The position numbers were made by a program, and so were the translations under genes. Under the pieces are notes generated by a model, which worked only from the letters and a program-made list of their open reading frames with translations, was not told the DNA's origin and did not search any database. A DNA stretch of 64,000 nt from Gammaproteobacteria bacterium (lineage in GTDB: Bacteria > Pseudomonadota > Gammaproteobacteria > Burkholderiales > Gallionellaceae), in the NCBI GenBank assembly GCA_018820925.1, contig JAHJNJ010000018.1, forward strand, positions 61,227-125,226. The letters run 5' to 3'. Shown here piece after piece: positions 53,898-63,930 of this stretch (its first letter is position 1; every line of letters starts with the position of its first letter).

Positions 53898-56800
53898 GTG
53901 CGGATTCAAGACATCAAGGAACGACACGTCGTCTTTTCGCTGGCCCTCATATTGATTCTGTGGGGCTTGTTGGCGTGGTTTGTTACAAACCGGAATTTCA
54001 ACCATGATTACCAATCCCTGATTGAAAAAGAGCAGGTTCTTGCCCAGGACATTGCGCAGGATATTGCCGACAGCTTCCGCCGCAACCTGCACTTTGTCGC
54101 GGGTGTTTCCGACACTTTCCAGCGGGGTCTTCGAATCTGGAAGGCAGTTGACCGGTTTGATCCCGGAATTGCTGCCAGCAATTTACCCAGGGAAACCCTG
54201 GTCAAACGCTGGACTGCCGATACGGTACTGAAGGATTTGGACAAGCAGTTGGCCGTGATTCAGCACTCTTTGAGCGTTGATTCAATTTTTGTCGTCAACG
54301 CTGCAGGCGATTGCATCTCAGCCAGCAATTGGGAAGTTCCCGATACGCCGATCGGGACAAGCTATGCCGACCAGCAGTGGTTTACCGAGGCTCGAAACGG
54401 CAAGCGCGCCATGCAATACGCCATGGGGCGGACAACGCATATTCCGGGGCTATTCTTTTCCTCACCGATTGTGATGGACGGCCAATTTAAAGGCGCCATC
54501 GTCTCCAAGATCAATTTATCTTCGCTGTCGTTCCTGACCCACCGGGCTGACGCGTATGTGGCTGACTCCAACGGCGTCATCATCATCGCGCATGACCCGG
54601 ATATGCTGATGATGTCAGTCTCCGGGGCAAAAATAAACCAACTGGGCACGCAGGATAAGCTGGCGCTTTACCAGAGAACCGATTTTCCCGAGTTCAAGGT
54701 CAATCCATGGAAGGGCCTGTCCGATAACCGGTTGAAGCTGGTCCAAGACGGGGAATACCCCTATGTGATGGCGACTGCCGAATTGCAGGAATATGGCCTG
54801 AAAATTTTCACCAAGGCCGACCTGCCCAACTTGCCGCTCCTGCAACGCGAGCGGCGCGGCAATTTCCTGCTGATATGGCTGCTGGGCAGCTTCACCATTC
54901 TCATTGCCGGCGGATTATTTCTATATTTCCGCTCGATTCGCCAGTCAAAAAAGTTGCTGGAAACAAGCGAGAAACGATTGCAGTCGCTGCTGGGTTCGGT
55001 CAGTAACGGCATATGGGGGATGGACAAGGAAGGCTTCACCACCTTCGTGAATTTTGCAGCGGCGAACATGGTGGGCTACACACCCGAAGAACTCATCCAC
55101 AGGCCCATGCACGAGATCGTGCATCATTCCTACGCGGACTTCACGCACTACCCCTACGAAAAATGCCCGATGTACGCCACGCTGGTTGACGGAGTATCCC
55201 GCACCTCAAATGACGAGGTGTTGTGGCGCAAGGATGGGAGTAATTTCCCCGTCGAATATTCTTCACATCCCATTTTCCACATGGGCAGACTGGAAGGTGT
55301 GGTGGTCGTTTTTGAAGACATCACGGAACGCAAGAAAAAGGAAGATGAGCTCATCCTTGCCTCTTCCGTTTACCAGTCAAGCAACGACGGCATCGTGGTG
55401 ACCGATGAATATAATCGCATCATCGATGTGAATCCGGCATTCACAAAAATTACCGGTTATACGCTGCAGGAAGTTCGCGGCAAAAATCCAAGCATCTTTC
55501 AATCCGGCAAACATGAACGGCAATTCTTCCAGCAGATGTGGCAATCCATTCTGGACAGCGGATATTGGCAGGGCGAAGTCTGGGATCGCCTGAAGAATGG
55601 CGAACTACAGGCGAAATGGCTGAGCATCAGTGTTATCCGTCACCCCGATGGCAGCATCTTCCGGCATGTGGGGCAATTTTCCGACATTACGGAAAAGAAA
55701 CGCAAAGACGAGCTGATCTGGGAACAAGCCAACTTCGATGCACTGACCAACCTGCCCAACCGGCGGTTGTTTGTGGATCGTTTCAGCCAGGCCATGTCTT
55801 CCAGTGCACGTAGCTGGCGCTATGGCGCGCTGTTATCCCTCGATCTGGACCAGTTCAAGCGCCTGAACGACACCTATGGTCACAGCAAAGGCGATCAATT
55901 ACTCGTTGAAGTGGCAAACCGCTTGCGTTTGTGCGTACGTGAAGAGGACACCGTCGCACGAATGGGTGGCGATGAATTCATGGTCGTCTTGAACAATTTG
56001 AGCCCCAACAAGAACGAGGCTGCAGTCCAGGCGGAATTGATTTCCGAAAAGATCCGCAGTGAATTGTGCAGACCCTACCAATTGGACAAAACGGAACACC
56101 ATACCAGCTCCAGCGTGGGGATTGTCCTCTTCCTTGGGCATATCGATACTCACGAAGACTTATTGGCTCACGTCGATACCGCCATGTATCAGGCAAAAGC
56201 CAGGGGGCGCAATTCCATCTGCTTCTTCGATGCATCGATGCAGGATGTGCTGGACAAGCGCAGCCAGGTAGAGAGTGCACTGCGCCTTGCGCTGGAACTC
56301 GACGAGATTTCGTTGCACTACCAATTACAGGTGGACAATACGGGACGCGCAATCGGTGTTGAAGCGCTGTTGCGCTGGAGCAATCCCCAACTGGGCATCG
56401 TTCCGCCGGGGCAGTTTATCCCCGTGGCAGAAGAGTCCGGCCTGATATTGCCGATCGGCCTATGGGTACTCAAGACAGCGTGCAAACAACTGGCGGACTG
56501 GCAGGATTCTCCCCAGTTCGGCCATCTCAGCATGGCGGTCAATGTCAGCGCCATCCAGTTCCGCGAAGCCGGATATGTCTCGATTGTGCGCGATGAACTG
56601 GAAAATAGCGGTATCCGGCCCGAGAAATTGAAACTGGAGCTGACTGAAAGCCTGGTCATCGACAACATCGACGACAGCATTCGCAAGATGAATGAATTGA
56701 AGGCCCTGGGCGTGAAGTTTTCCATGGACGACTTCGGTACGGGATATTCCTCCCTTTCCTACCTCAGCCGCCTGCCCTTCGACCAGCTCAAGATCGACCA

Positions 56801-57032
56801 GTCTTTTGTGCGCAATATCACGACCAACCAGCACAACGCGGCCATCGTGCAAACCATCATCTCCATGGCCCAGAGCCTGGGCATGGAGGTGATTGCGGAA
56901 GGTGTGGAAACCGAAGCGCAGCGCGAATTCCTGGACCTGCGCGGATGCCCGGCGTATCAGGGTTATCTCTATGCCAAACCGGTACCTGTTGCCGAACTGG
57001 AAACATTGATGACGCAATTGCTCGTTTCCTGA
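53898..57032 (+). CDS. Cache-PAS-PAS-GGDEF-EAL c-di-GMP enzyme
   Basis: A 1044-residue membrane protein. Helices at ~10-30 and ~318-338 flank a periplasmic Cache-type sensor. Two PAS domains follow at ~350-470 and ~480-600. The GGDEF domain (ARMGGDEFMVVL) and the EAL domain (GVEALLRWSN, DDFGTGYSSL) both keep the catalytic signatures, so either synthesis or degradation is possible. Start GTG 53898 has CGGAG upstream; an ATG two bases earlier is out of frame. Confidence 0.92.
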   Translation: MRIQDIKERHVVFSLALILILWGLLAWFVTNRNFNHDYQSLIEKEQVLAQDIAQDIADSFRRNLHFVAGVSDTFQRGLRIWKAVDRFDPGIAASNLPRETLVKRWTADTVLKDLDKQLAVIQHSLSVDSIFVVNAAGDCISASNWEVPDTPIGTSYADQQWFTEARNGKRAMQYAMGRTTHIPGLFFSSPIVMDGQFKGAIVSKINLSSLSFLTHRADAYVADSNGVIIIAHDPDMLMMSVSGAKINQLGTQDKLALYQRTDFPEFKVNPWKGLSDNRLKLVQDGEYPYVMATAELQEYGLKIFTKADLPNLPLLQRERRGNFLLIWLLGSFTILIAGGLFLYFRSIRQSKKLLETSEKRLQSLLGSVSNGIWGMDKEGFTTFVNFAAANMVGYTPEELIHRPMHEIVHHSYADFTHYPYEKCPMYATLVDGVSRTSNDEVLWRKDGSNFPVEYSSHPIFHMGRLEGVVVVFEDITERKKKEDELILASSVYQSSNDGIVVTDEYNRIIDVNPAFTKITGYTLQEVRGKNPSIFQSGKHERQFFQQMWQSILDSGYWQGEVWDRLKNGELQAKWLSISVIRHPDGSIFRHVGQFSDITEKKRKDELIWEQANFDALTNLPNRRLFVDRFSQAMSSSARSWRYGALLSLDLDQFKRLNDTYGHSKGDQLLVEVANRLRLCVREEDTVARMGGDEFMVVLNNLSPNKNEAAVQAELISEKIRSELCRPYQLDKTEHHTSSSVGIVLFLGHIDTHEDLLAHVDTAMYQAKARGRNSICFFDASMQDVLDKRSQVESALRLALELDEISLHYQLQVDNTGRAIGVEALLRWSNPQLGIVPPGQFIPVAEESGLILPIGLWVLKTACKQLADWQDSPQFGHLSMAVNVSAIQFREAGYVSIVRDELENSGIRPEKLKLELTESLVIDNIDDSIRKMNELKALGVKFSMDDFGTGYSSLSYLSRLPFDQLKIDQSFVRNITTNQHNAAIVQTIISMAQSLGMEVIAEGVETEAQREFLDLRGCPAYQGYLYAKPVPVAELETLMTQLLVS

Positions 57033-57048
57033 AACAGCCTCAGCTTGT

Positions 57049-57234
57049 CATGGCATTTGGTTAAGCCAAAAATCAGCCTCAACATTCCCTCCCCCTTGCA
57101 GGGGGAGGGTTAGGGTGGGGGTAGAGTCGTTGTGACTTCGCCGAGTCAACCCCCATCCTAACCTTCCCCCTGCAAGGGGGAAGGAACCGGTTCGCAGTGT
57201 GCCAATGGATTATTTTGCTTAACCGAGTGCCATG
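57049..57234. repeat. Composite palindromic element
   Basis: Outer arms CATGGCATTTGGTTAAGC (57049-57066) and GCTTAACCGAGTGCCATG (57217-57234) are inverted with two mismatches. Inside lies a ~105-bp inverted repeat with CCCTCCCCCTTGCAGGGGGA-like stems. It fills most of the gap between the GGDEF-EAL and LysR genes, which converge here. Confidence 0.7.
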
Positions 57235-57284
57235 AGCCTCAGCCTGTTTTGTTTTTGTTGGAACAACTAGCGCCGCAACACTGA

Positions 57285-58190
57285 TTATCCCTTCACCATA
57301 TACTGCTCGATATGCGCCAGAAATACGCGCGTCTTGGCGGGCAGGAAGCGGCGCATCGGCATCACTGCCCAGGCGGTGACCGTCGGGAAACACCATTCCG
57401 GCAATACCCGCACCAGCCGCTTCTGGCGCACATCCTCTTCCGTAAAACGGTTTGGCAAAGCGCCGATGCCCGCCCCGTCCAGCAGCAATTGCTGGATGAC
57501 ACCAATGGAATTCAGCGTCAGCCTGCCGGGCGCAACCGCTTCCCAGACTTCCTTGCCGCGCATCAACTTCCACGGGATGGGCTGCCCGAGACTGGAGTGC
57601 ATGCGCACCGCGTCATGCCGCAGCAAATCGTCCGGGTGTTTTGGCGCAGGATGCAGGCCCAGATAAATGGGACTCGCATACAGGCCAAGGTGTTGTTCGT
57701 CTATCTTGCGCGCCACCAGCGTGGAGTCGTTTTCCAGCACCCCCATGCGGATGGCGAGGTCGAAACGCTCGCCGATCAGATCCACCAGGCGCGGGCTGAG
57801 ATCGAGATCAAGCTGAATCTCCGGGTAAGTTTCGATGAAGGTGGCCAGCGCGCGCGACAGGTTGTGCCTGGCGTAATCTTCCGCCATCGACACGCGCAAA
57901 TGTCCGTGCGGCTGCACATCCTGGCTGCGCACGAAATCCTGCGCGGTCGCCACCTCTTCCGCCACGCGGCGGCAGTGATCGAGAAAGGCTTGGCCGAACT
58001 CCGTCAGTTGCAGACGGCGCGTGGTGCGCATCAACAGCCGCTGCCCCACGATCTCTTCCAGATTGGCCAGCCGGCGCGAAACGGTTGCCTTGGGCATGCC
58101 GATCTGTGCGGCCGCGCGCACCAGACTCCCCTGGTCTGCCACGGCGGCAAACAGGATGTAATCGTCGGCGGAGATGGTTTTTTGTTCCAT
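57285..58190 (-). CDS. LysR-type transcriptional regulator
   Basis: A 301-residue regulator. An N-terminal winged helix-turn-helix contains AAAQIGMPKATVSRRLANLE, and the C-terminal domain is a periplasmic-binding-like fold (VSMAEDYARHNLS, GVLENDSTLVARK). It is divergent from the pirin gene and probably controls it. A dyad at 58183-58200 overlaps the start codon. Confidence 0.9.
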   Translation of the reverse strand: MEQKTISADDYILFAAVADQGSLVRAAAQIGMPKATVSRRLANLEEIVGQRLLMRTTRRLQLTEFGQAFLDHCRRVAEEVATAQDFVRSQDVQPHGHLRVSMAEDYARHNLSRALATFIETYPEIQLDLDLSPRLVDLIGERFDLAIRMGVLENDSTLVARKIDEQHLGLYASPIYLGLHPAPKHPDDLLRHDAVRMHSSLGQPIPWKLMRGKEVWEAVAPGRLTLNSIGVIQQLLLDGAGIGALPNRFTEEDVRQKRLVRVLPEWCFPTVTAWAVMPMRRFLPAKTRVFLAHIEQYMVKG

Positions 58191-58200
58191 TGTTGGAACA
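58183..58200. promoter_or_regulatory. Perfect dyad over the lysR start codon
   Basis: TGTTCCA and TGGAACA arms with a 4-nt spacer. The left arm runs into the LysR ATG (58188-58190). It could serve autoregulation or the divergent pirin promoter. Confidence 0.4.
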
Positions 58201-58280
58201 GTCTATCTCGCTTTACCGGCTTTATCTATCTTTTTGAGACGCCTAATATTCGACCACGTTACTCAACTTAGAGGTGAATC

Positions 58281-59144
58281 ATGAACACCGCCACCCAAAC
58301 AGCACTGCGATCACGTTCCGTCGAACGGCTCGTCGAAGGCGTTGCCACCTCGGACGGCGCGGGCGTGAGCCTGACCCGGGTACTGAGCGGCAAACTGCAG
58401 CAGCGTCTCGATCCCTTCCTGATGCTGGATGCATTCGGCAGCGACGACCCGGACGACTACATTGCCGGGTTCCCCGATCATCCGCACCGCGGTTTCGAAA
58501 CCATCACCTACATGCTGGCCGGGCGCATGCGCCATCGCGACAGCGCCGGACATGAGGGCCTGCTGGAGACCGGCGGCATGCAGTGGATGATTGCGGGACG
58601 CGGCGCGATCCACTCCGAAATCCCGCAGCAGAAAGACGGCCTGATGGAAGGCTTCCAGCTCTGGCTCAACCTGCCGGCGCGCAACAAGATGGCCGCACCC
58701 TGGTACAAGGATTTCCAGCGTGCGGATATCCCGGAGTACACGACAGGGGATGGCGTCACCGTGCGCGTGATCGCCGGCAGCAGCAACGGCGTGGCGGGCG
58801 CCATGACGCGCGAGGTCACCGAACCGCTGTATCTGGATATTCACCTCCCGGCAGGCGCTGGATTTTCAACAGCGATACCGGGTTCGCACAACGCATTCAT
58901 CTATGTCTATCGCGGCAAGGTCCTCGTTGGCGACACCCCGGTGGAATCGCAACGCATGGGCATCCTGAGCAATACACCGGAGGCAGAGGGCGTAACGCTT
59001 TCGGCGACGGAAAACACGCGCCTGATCCTGGTCGCGGGCAAGCCACTGAACGAGCCCATCGTGCAGTACGGACCGTTCGTGATGAATACGCAGGAAGAAA
59101 TACACCAGGCACTGGAAGATTATCGCAACGGACATCTGGGCTGA
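58281..59144 (+). CDS. Pirin family protein
   Basis: A 287-residue bicupin with the metal-site segments FPDHPHRGFETITYMLAGRM and GRGAIHSEIPQ, followed by a second cupin. Bacterial pirins bind iron or act as quercetinase-like dioxygenases. The gene opens a cluster with two YceI proteins and a flavin reductase, adjacent to a divergent LysR regulator. The function is not certain. Confidence 0.88.
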   Translation: MNTATQTALRSRSVERLVEGVATSDGAGVSLTRVLSGKLQQRLDPFLMLDAFGSDDPDDYIAGFPDHPHRGFETITYMLAGRMRHRDSAGHEGLLETGGMQWMIAGRGAIHSEIPQQKDGLMEGFQLWLNLPARNKMAAPWYKDFQRADIPEYTTGDGVTVRVIAGSSNGVAGAMTREVTEPLYLDIHLPAGAGFSTAIPGSHNAFIYVYRGKVLVGDTPVESQRMGILSNTPEAEGVTLSATENTRLILVAGKPLNEPIVQYGPFVMNTQEEIHQALEDYRNGHLG

Positions 59145-59167
59145 AACGAACTCAAGCGGGGAAAAAA

Positions 59168-59803
59168 ATGAAAAACACAGACAATCGCCATATCGTAGCC
59201 GCAACAGCTTTGCCTTGGGGACGCGCAATGATGGTTTTATTGCACGGCACCATGTTGCTGGGGCTGATGCTGGTTGCCGGACAGGCTTCGGCGCTCGCAT
59301 TCACGCAAGTGCAGCCGAATGACAGCTCGATCACTTTCGGCTACCGACAAATGGGCGTGCCGCTGGACGGCAAGTTCAGCAAATTCGCCGCACAAATTTC
59401 TTTCGACCCCGCCAGACTTGCCAAAGCGCGGGCCAGGATCGATATCGACGTTGCCAGCATCGATACCGGCTCTGCCGAAGCAAACGAAGAAGTGGCCCGC
59501 AAACTGTGGTTCAACACCAGCACGTTCCCCACGGCCAGCTTTGTTTCCAGCAGCATCAAAGCACTGGACGGCAATCACTATCAGGTCGCCGGCAAACTCA
59601 GCATCAAGGGCAAGACGCGGGACGTAACAACCCCAGTCACCTTTCAGGCCGATGGCACGCGCGGAATACTCGAAGGCACTTTCACCATCAAGCGGCTCGA
59701 CTATGCAATTGGCGAAGGCGAATGGACCGATGTCGACACGGTCGCAGACGAAATCCAGATCAGGTTCCACATCGTAGTAAATGCAGCACTCGGCAAAAAG
59801 TAG
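59168..59803 (+). CDS. YceI family protein (copy 1)
   Basis: A 211-residue lipocalin-like YceI protein. An N-terminal hydrophobic signal segment (LLHGTMLLGLMLVAGQASA) is preceded by 20 polar residues. The body has SSITFGYRQMGVPLDGKF, SIDTGSAEANEEV and KGKTRDVTTPVTF. YceI proteins bind long-chain isoprenoids or similar lipids. It is co-directional with pirin and the second YceI gene. Confidence 0.85.
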   Translation: MKNTDNRHIVAATALPWGRAMMVLLHGTMLLGLMLVAGQASALAFTQVQPNDSSITFGYRQMGVPLDGKFSKFAAQISFDPARLAKARARIDIDVASIDTGSAEANEEVARKLWFNTSTFPTASFVSSSIKALDGNHYQVAGKLSIKGKTRDVTTPVTFQADGTRGILEGTFTIKRLDYAIGEGEWTDVDTVADEIQIRFHIVVNAALGKK

Positions 59804-59831
59804 CCCCCCACCCACCACCAAGGAGAACACC

Positions 59832-60398
59832 ATGAAAAGAATATTTGCCCTGGCCCTGGCCGCAACCTTGTCTTCCGCGGCCTATGCCGCACCGGAAACC
59901 TACGTTCTCGAGCAGAACCACACCAAGCCGCGCTTCGAATACAACCATATGGGCTATTCCATTCAGTTGAGCCGTTTCGATACCGCAGAAGGCAAGATCA
60001 CCATTGACCGTGCCGCCAAGACCGGCTCGGTGGATGTGACCATCGACGCAAAATCGGTCAACACCGGCTCCACCCAGTTCAACGAACACATCCAGGGAGC
60101 TGATTTTCTCGACACCGAAATGTTCCCGACCATCACCTTCAAGTCGAACAAGGTGAAGTTCGATGGCGTCAAGGTTGCATCCGTGGATGGCAACCTCACC
60201 ATCAAGGGCATCACCAAGCCGGTCACCCTCACAGTGATCTCGTTCATGTGCATGCCGCATCCGATGATGAAGAAAGATGCCTGCGGTGCGACTGCAACCG
60301 CCAAGGTGAAGCGCTCCGATTTCGACATGGGCAAGTATGCACCGCTGGTGGGTGATGAAGTCACACTGACCATCCCGGTTGAATCCATCAAGCAGTAA
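59832..60398 (+). CDS. YceI family protein (copy 2)
   Basis: A 188-residue secreted YceI protein. The signal peptide is MKRIFALALAATLSSAAYA. The body has KPRFEYNHMGYSIQLSRF, KSVNTGSTQFNEHI and KGITKPVTLTVISF. It is 28 nt after copy 1; the two share the family but are clearly diverged. An AAGGAGAACACC site precedes its ATG. Confidence 0.9.
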   Translation: MKRIFALALAATLSSAAYAAPETYVLEQNHTKPRFEYNHMGYSIQLSRFDTAEGKITIDRAAKTGSVDVTIDAKSVNTGSTQFNEHIQGADFLDTEMFPTITFKSNKVKFDGVKVASVDGNLTIKGITKPVTLTVISFMCMPHPMMKKDACGATATAKVKRSDFDMGKYAPLVGDEVTLTIPVESIKQ

Positions 60399-60410
60399 CT
60401 CGATAAACGC

Positions 60411-60440
60411 AGGGTAGGCACGTTTTTGTGCCCACCCTAC
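60411..60440. repeat. Short family A hairpin after yceI
   Basis: AGGGTAGGCACGTTTTTGTG followed by CCCACCCTAC. It forms a hairpin between the YceI and flavin-reductase genes and may stop or weaken transcription. Confidence 0.7.
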
Positions 60441-60484
60441 AAAATCTGCGGATGGTATTTGACATTTATTTTAAGGAATTCAGC

Positions 60485-61552
60485 ATGCCCCAAACCCTGT
60501 TCACCCCCGCCACACTCGGCAAACTGCAATTGAAAAACCGCATCGTCATGGCACCGATGACACGCTCACGCGCCAATGACAACTTGCCGAACGAATTGAT
60601 GGAAAAATATTACAAGCTGCGTGCCGACGCCGGTTTGATTATCACCGAGGGCACCTCGCCTTCCCCGAATGGTCTGGGCTATGCCCGCATACCTGGCATG
60701 TTTTCGGATGCCCAAGTGCAAGGCTGGAAGCGCGTGACTGATGGCGTGCATGCAGCAGGCGGCAAGATATTTATCCAACTGATGCATACCGGGCGCGTCA
60801 GCCATCCTGCCAACATGCAGGCAGACACAAAAATACTCGCCCCGTCTCCAGTCGCGGCGCCGGGCGAAATGTGGACGGACAGCAACGGCATGCAGCCGCA
60901 TCCTGTTCCGGCAGAAATGAGCGAGGCCGACATCGCGCTGACCATCGCCGAATATGCCGATGCGGCCAAACGCGCAATCGAGGCGGGATTCGACGGCGTT
61001 GAATTGCACGGGGCAAACGGCTACCTGATCGACCAATTCCTCAACACCGCCACCAACCAGCGCACGGATCGCTGGGGCGGCAGCGCCGAGAATCGCACTC
61101 GCTTTGCCGTGGAAGTCGCCAAGGCTTGTGCCGCTGCCATCGGAGCTGAACGTATCGGCATGCGCATTTCGCCTTATGGGGCGTTCAACGGAGCGGTACC
61201 CGATGCCAAGATGGATGCGATGTACCTGCGCCTGATCGAGGAATTGAACAACATCGGTCTGGTCTACATCCATGTTGTCGACCACAGCTCGATGGGGGCA
61301 CCGGAAGTCAGCCCTGAATTGAAAGCCAAGATTCGCGCCAACTTCAAGGGCAAGTACATCCTGTCCGGCGGCTACGATGCCGCGCGCGCCAATGCCGACC
61401 TGGACGCGCAAAAAGGCGATTTGGTTGCCTTCGGCAGGCCGTTTATCTCCAACCCGGACCTGGTGCAGAAGCTGCAAAACGGAACGGCGTTGACCGATCC
61501 CGAACCCGGCACTTTTTACACCCCCGGTGAAAAGGGATATACCGACTATTGA
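60485..61552 (+). CDS. Old-yellow-enzyme family NADH:flavin oxidoreductase / alkene reductase
   Basis: A 355-residue TIM-barrel FMN enzyme of the NemA/OYE family. It shows KNRIVMAPMTRSRA, the substrate His-Asn pair in VELHGANGYLIDQFL, and GGSAENRTRF. It reduces activated alkenes or nitro compounds with NADPH. The gene may be part of the pirin-YceI group, which together suggests an electrophile- or quinone-detoxifying unit; that role is inferred. Confidence 0.9.
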   Translation: MPQTLFTPATLGKLQLKNRIVMAPMTRSRANDNLPNELMEKYYKLRADAGLIITEGTSPSPNGLGYARIPGMFSDAQVQGWKRVTDGVHAAGGKIFIQLMHTGRVSHPANMQADTKILAPSPVAAPGEMWTDSNGMQPHPVPAEMSEADIALTIAEYADAAKRAIEAGFDGVELHGANGYLIDQFLNTATNQRTDRWGGSAENRTRFAVEVAKACAAAIGAERIGMRISPYGAFNGAVPDAKMDAMYLRLIEELNNIGLVYIHVVDHSSMGAPEVSPELKAKIRANFKGKYILSGGYDAARANADLDAQKGDLVAFGRPFISNPDLVQKLQNGTALTDPEPGTFYTPGEKGYTDY

Positions 61553-61562
61553 TGCAGGAAAT

Positions 61563-61642
61563 GTAGGGTGGGCACGTATTTGGTGCCCACGCGGAAACAT
61601 TCTACCCGTACAGCGTGGGCACCAAATACGTGCCCACCCTAC
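61563..61642. repeat. Dispersed palindromic repeat, family A (full length)
   Basis: An 80-bp inverted repeat nearly identical in plan to the one at 7614-7691, with arms GTAGGGTGGGCACGTATT and AATACGTGCCCACCCTAC. The TT/AA change from the other copy occurs in both arms, indicating selected or copied pairing. Confidence 0.85.
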
Positions 61643-61735
61643 CAGCCTTGGAATCACGAAGCGGCCAGCCTTTGGCAGGCCGCCGCCCGGTGATACAATG
61701 CGCGCCTTTCAATTTTCACCTAAAGGCGCTGCAAC

Positions 61736-62284
61736 ATGAGTTTGAACAAAGTCCCCTCCGGCAAAGACCTCCCCAACGACTTCAACGTCATCATCGAGAT
61801 CCCGATGCATGGCGAGCCGGTCAAATACGAGGTGGACAAGGAATCCGGTGCGATCTTCGTGGATCGCTTCATGAACACCGCGATGCACTACCCCTGCAAT
61901 TACGGCTATATCCCGCACACGCTGTCCGACGACGGCGATCCCGTGGACGTGCTGGTCATCACCCCGGTTCCGCTGAACAGCGGCGTGGTGGTGCGTTGCC
62001 GCCCGCTGTGCGTACTGAAAATGGAAGATGAATCCGGCTTCGACGCCAAAGTGCTGGCCGTCCCGGTGGACAAGCTTTCCACCTTGTATCGCGGGCTGAA
62101 GAGCTACACCGAATTGCCCGAAATCGTGCTCAAACAGATCGAACACTTCTTCGCACACTACAAAGACCTGGAACCCAACAAATGGGTCAAGATCGGCGGC
62201 TGGGAAGATGTTGAAGCAGCACGCAAGGAAATCATGGATGGCGTTGCCAATTACGAGCAGGCCGCAGACAAACCTCAGTTCTAA
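61736..62284 (+). CDS. ppa: Inorganic pyrophosphatase (soluble, family I)
   Basis: A 182-residue family I pyrophosphatase. The signature [15 protein letters not shown] and [13 protein letters not shown] are visible; [10 protein letters not shown] closes the active-site region. It hydrolyses PPi in the cytoplasm and would compete with the PPi-using Pfp and HppA encoded at 48-52 kb. Confidence 0.96.
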   Translation: MSLNKVPSGKDLPNDFNVIIEIPMHGEPVKYEVDKESGAIFVDRFMNTAMHYPCNYGYIPHTLSDDGDPVDVLVITPVPLNSGVVVRCRPLCVLKMEDESGFDAKVLAVPVDKLSTLYRGLKSYTELPEIVLKQIEHFFAHYKDLEPNKWVKIGGWEDVEAARKEIMDGVANYEQAADKPQF

Positions 62285-62301
62285 CTTATCGGGAGAAAAC
62301 G

Positions 62302-63156
62302 ATGACCGCACGTATCATTGACGGCAAGACAATCGCGCAGGAAGTGCGCGCCGAATGGAAACTTCGCGCCGATGCCTTGAAAGCGCGCGGCATAACACCC
62401 GGACTGGCGGTCATCATCGTCGGCGAGGATGCCGCCTCCAAGGTCTATGTCGCCAACAAGGTAAAAGCCTGCGCCGAACTCGGTTTGCATTCCGAGCATA
62501 TCGCCCTGCCCGCCGACACCAGCGAGGCCGCGCTGCTGGCCAAGATCGCCGAGCTCAATTCCGACAAGAAAATTCACGGCATCCTGGTGCAATTGCCGGT
62601 GCCCAAACACATCAACAGCGAGAAAGTGCTGAATGCCATCAGTCCGGACAAGGACGTGGACGGCTTCCATCCGCTCAATGTCGGCGCACTGTCCACCGGC
62701 AACATGCGCTTCGCCCCCTGCACGCCCTATGGCTGCATGAAGCTGCTGGAAAAAGCCGGCGTCAGCATCGAAGGCAAACATGCCGTCGTGGTCGGACGCA
62801 GCAACATCGTGGGCAAACCGATGGCCATGATGCTGTTGCAAGCCAACGCCACCGTCACCATCTGCACCTCCAAGACCGTCAACCTCGCCAAATTCACGCG
62901 CGACGCCGACATCCTCGTGCTCGCCATCGGCCGCACCAAGATGATCACCGGCGACATGATCAAGCCGGGGGCTGCCGTCATCGACGTCGGCATGAACCGT
63001 GACGAGCATGGCAAACTGTGCGGCGACGTGGATTTCAATTCCGCGAAGGAAGTGGCCGGCTGGATCACCCCCGTTCCCGGCGGCGTCGGCCCCATGACCA
63101 TCACCATGCTGGTCGCCAACACCGTACAGTCGGCAGAACGAGTTGCCGGAAAATAA
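62302..63156 (+). CDS. folD: Bifunctional methylene-THF dehydrogenase / cyclohydrolase
   Basis: A 284-residue enzyme. It has [18 protein letters not shown], the motif [13 protein letters not shown] and the dinucleotide-binding [14 protein letters not shown]. It makes 10-formyl-THF, the formyl donor of purine synthesis and of the ArnA formyltransferase in this window. It begins 17 nt after ppa. Confidence 0.96.
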   Translation: MTARIIDGKTIAQEVRAEWKLRADALKARGITPGLAVIIVGEDAASKVYVANKVKACAELGLHSEHIALPADTSEAALLAKIAELNSDKKIHGILVQLPVPKHINSEKVLNAISPDKDVDGFHPLNVGALSTGNMRFAPCTPYGCMKLLEKAGVSIEGKHAVVVGRSNIVGKPMAMMLLQANATVTICTSKTVNLAKFTRDADILVLAIGRTKMITGDMIKPGAAVIDVGMNRDEHGKLCGDVDFNSAKEVAGWITPVPGGVGPMTITMLVANTVQSAERVAGK

Positions 63157-63609
63157 ATGGCCGCGATAACGCCGCAAGCGTTACAGGATTACCTCTACGC
63201 CCATATCCCGCTGTCCAAGGCGATGGCCGTGGAGGTCAAGGAAGCCACCCCGCAAAGCGTGCTGCTCGCGGCACCGCTGGCACCCAACATCAACCATAGA
63301 GACACCGTCTTCGGCGGCAGCGCTTCTACACTTGCCATTCTTTCCGCCTGGGCATTGCTCCATGTCAGCATGGCCGAGGCAAACATCAAAGCGCGCCTCG
63401 TCATCCAGAAAAACACCATGAATTACGATTTGCCGATGCCCGGCGAATTCTCCGCCGAAGCCACGGCACCCGCACCGGAAAAATGGCTGCGCTTCCTCGC
63501 CACGCTGCAGAAACACAAACGCGCGCGCGTCAACATCCGCTCGATCCTGCATTGCGACGGACAACAGGCCGGCACCTTCGAAGGCGACTTCGTCGCCAGC
63601 ATTCTCTGA
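63157..63609 (+). CDS. YiiD C-terminal-type putative thioesterase
   Basis: A 150-residue hot-dog-fold-like protein (DUF4442/YiiD_C type). Visible features are APLAPNINHRDTVFGGSAST, AWALLHVSM and NTMNYDLPMPGEF. It starts immediately after the folD stop and is probably co-translated. The substrate is unknown. Confidence 0.8.
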   Translation: MAAITPQALQDYLYAHIPLSKAMAVEVKEATPQSVLLAAPLAPNINHRDTVFGGSASTLAILSAWALLHVSMAEANIKARLVIQKNTMNYDLPMPGEFSAEATAPAPEKWLRFLATLQKHKRARVNIRSILHCDGQQAGTFEGDFVASIL

Positions 63610-63930
63610 AATTTTCGGGTATCCGCAATCTGTGGTTGCTTATGAATTGTGACTAGCGTCTCTAATCGACCCACAAGAGACACCCGCTGATGCAGTTCGT
63701 AGGTTGGGTTGAGCGAAGCGATACCCAACGCATTAAGAGATGATGAACGATGATGGGTATCGCTTCGCTCAACCCATCCTACTGCGATGTAGCACCCCGT
63801 GCTGTTCGTAACCGTCCGGAAATGGCACAACTGAGACACTCACAATCATGGCAAATCAACACAAATGCCAATTTCCATGTGAACGGCTCTTGACCTGAAT
63901 CAACCACAGATTACGGACAGCCAAATCAGC
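63610..63930. other. 321-bp gap at the right edge
   Basis: No gene is seen. The middle holds a family B repeat at 63699-63782. The right part precedes the end of the minus-strand gloA fragment. Confidence 0.6.
63699..63782. repeat. Dispersed palindromic repeat, family B
   Basis: An 84-bp inverted repeat with arms GTAGGTTGGGTTGAGCG and CGCTCAACCCATCCTAC. It matches 38229-38311 closely. Confidence 0.8.
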
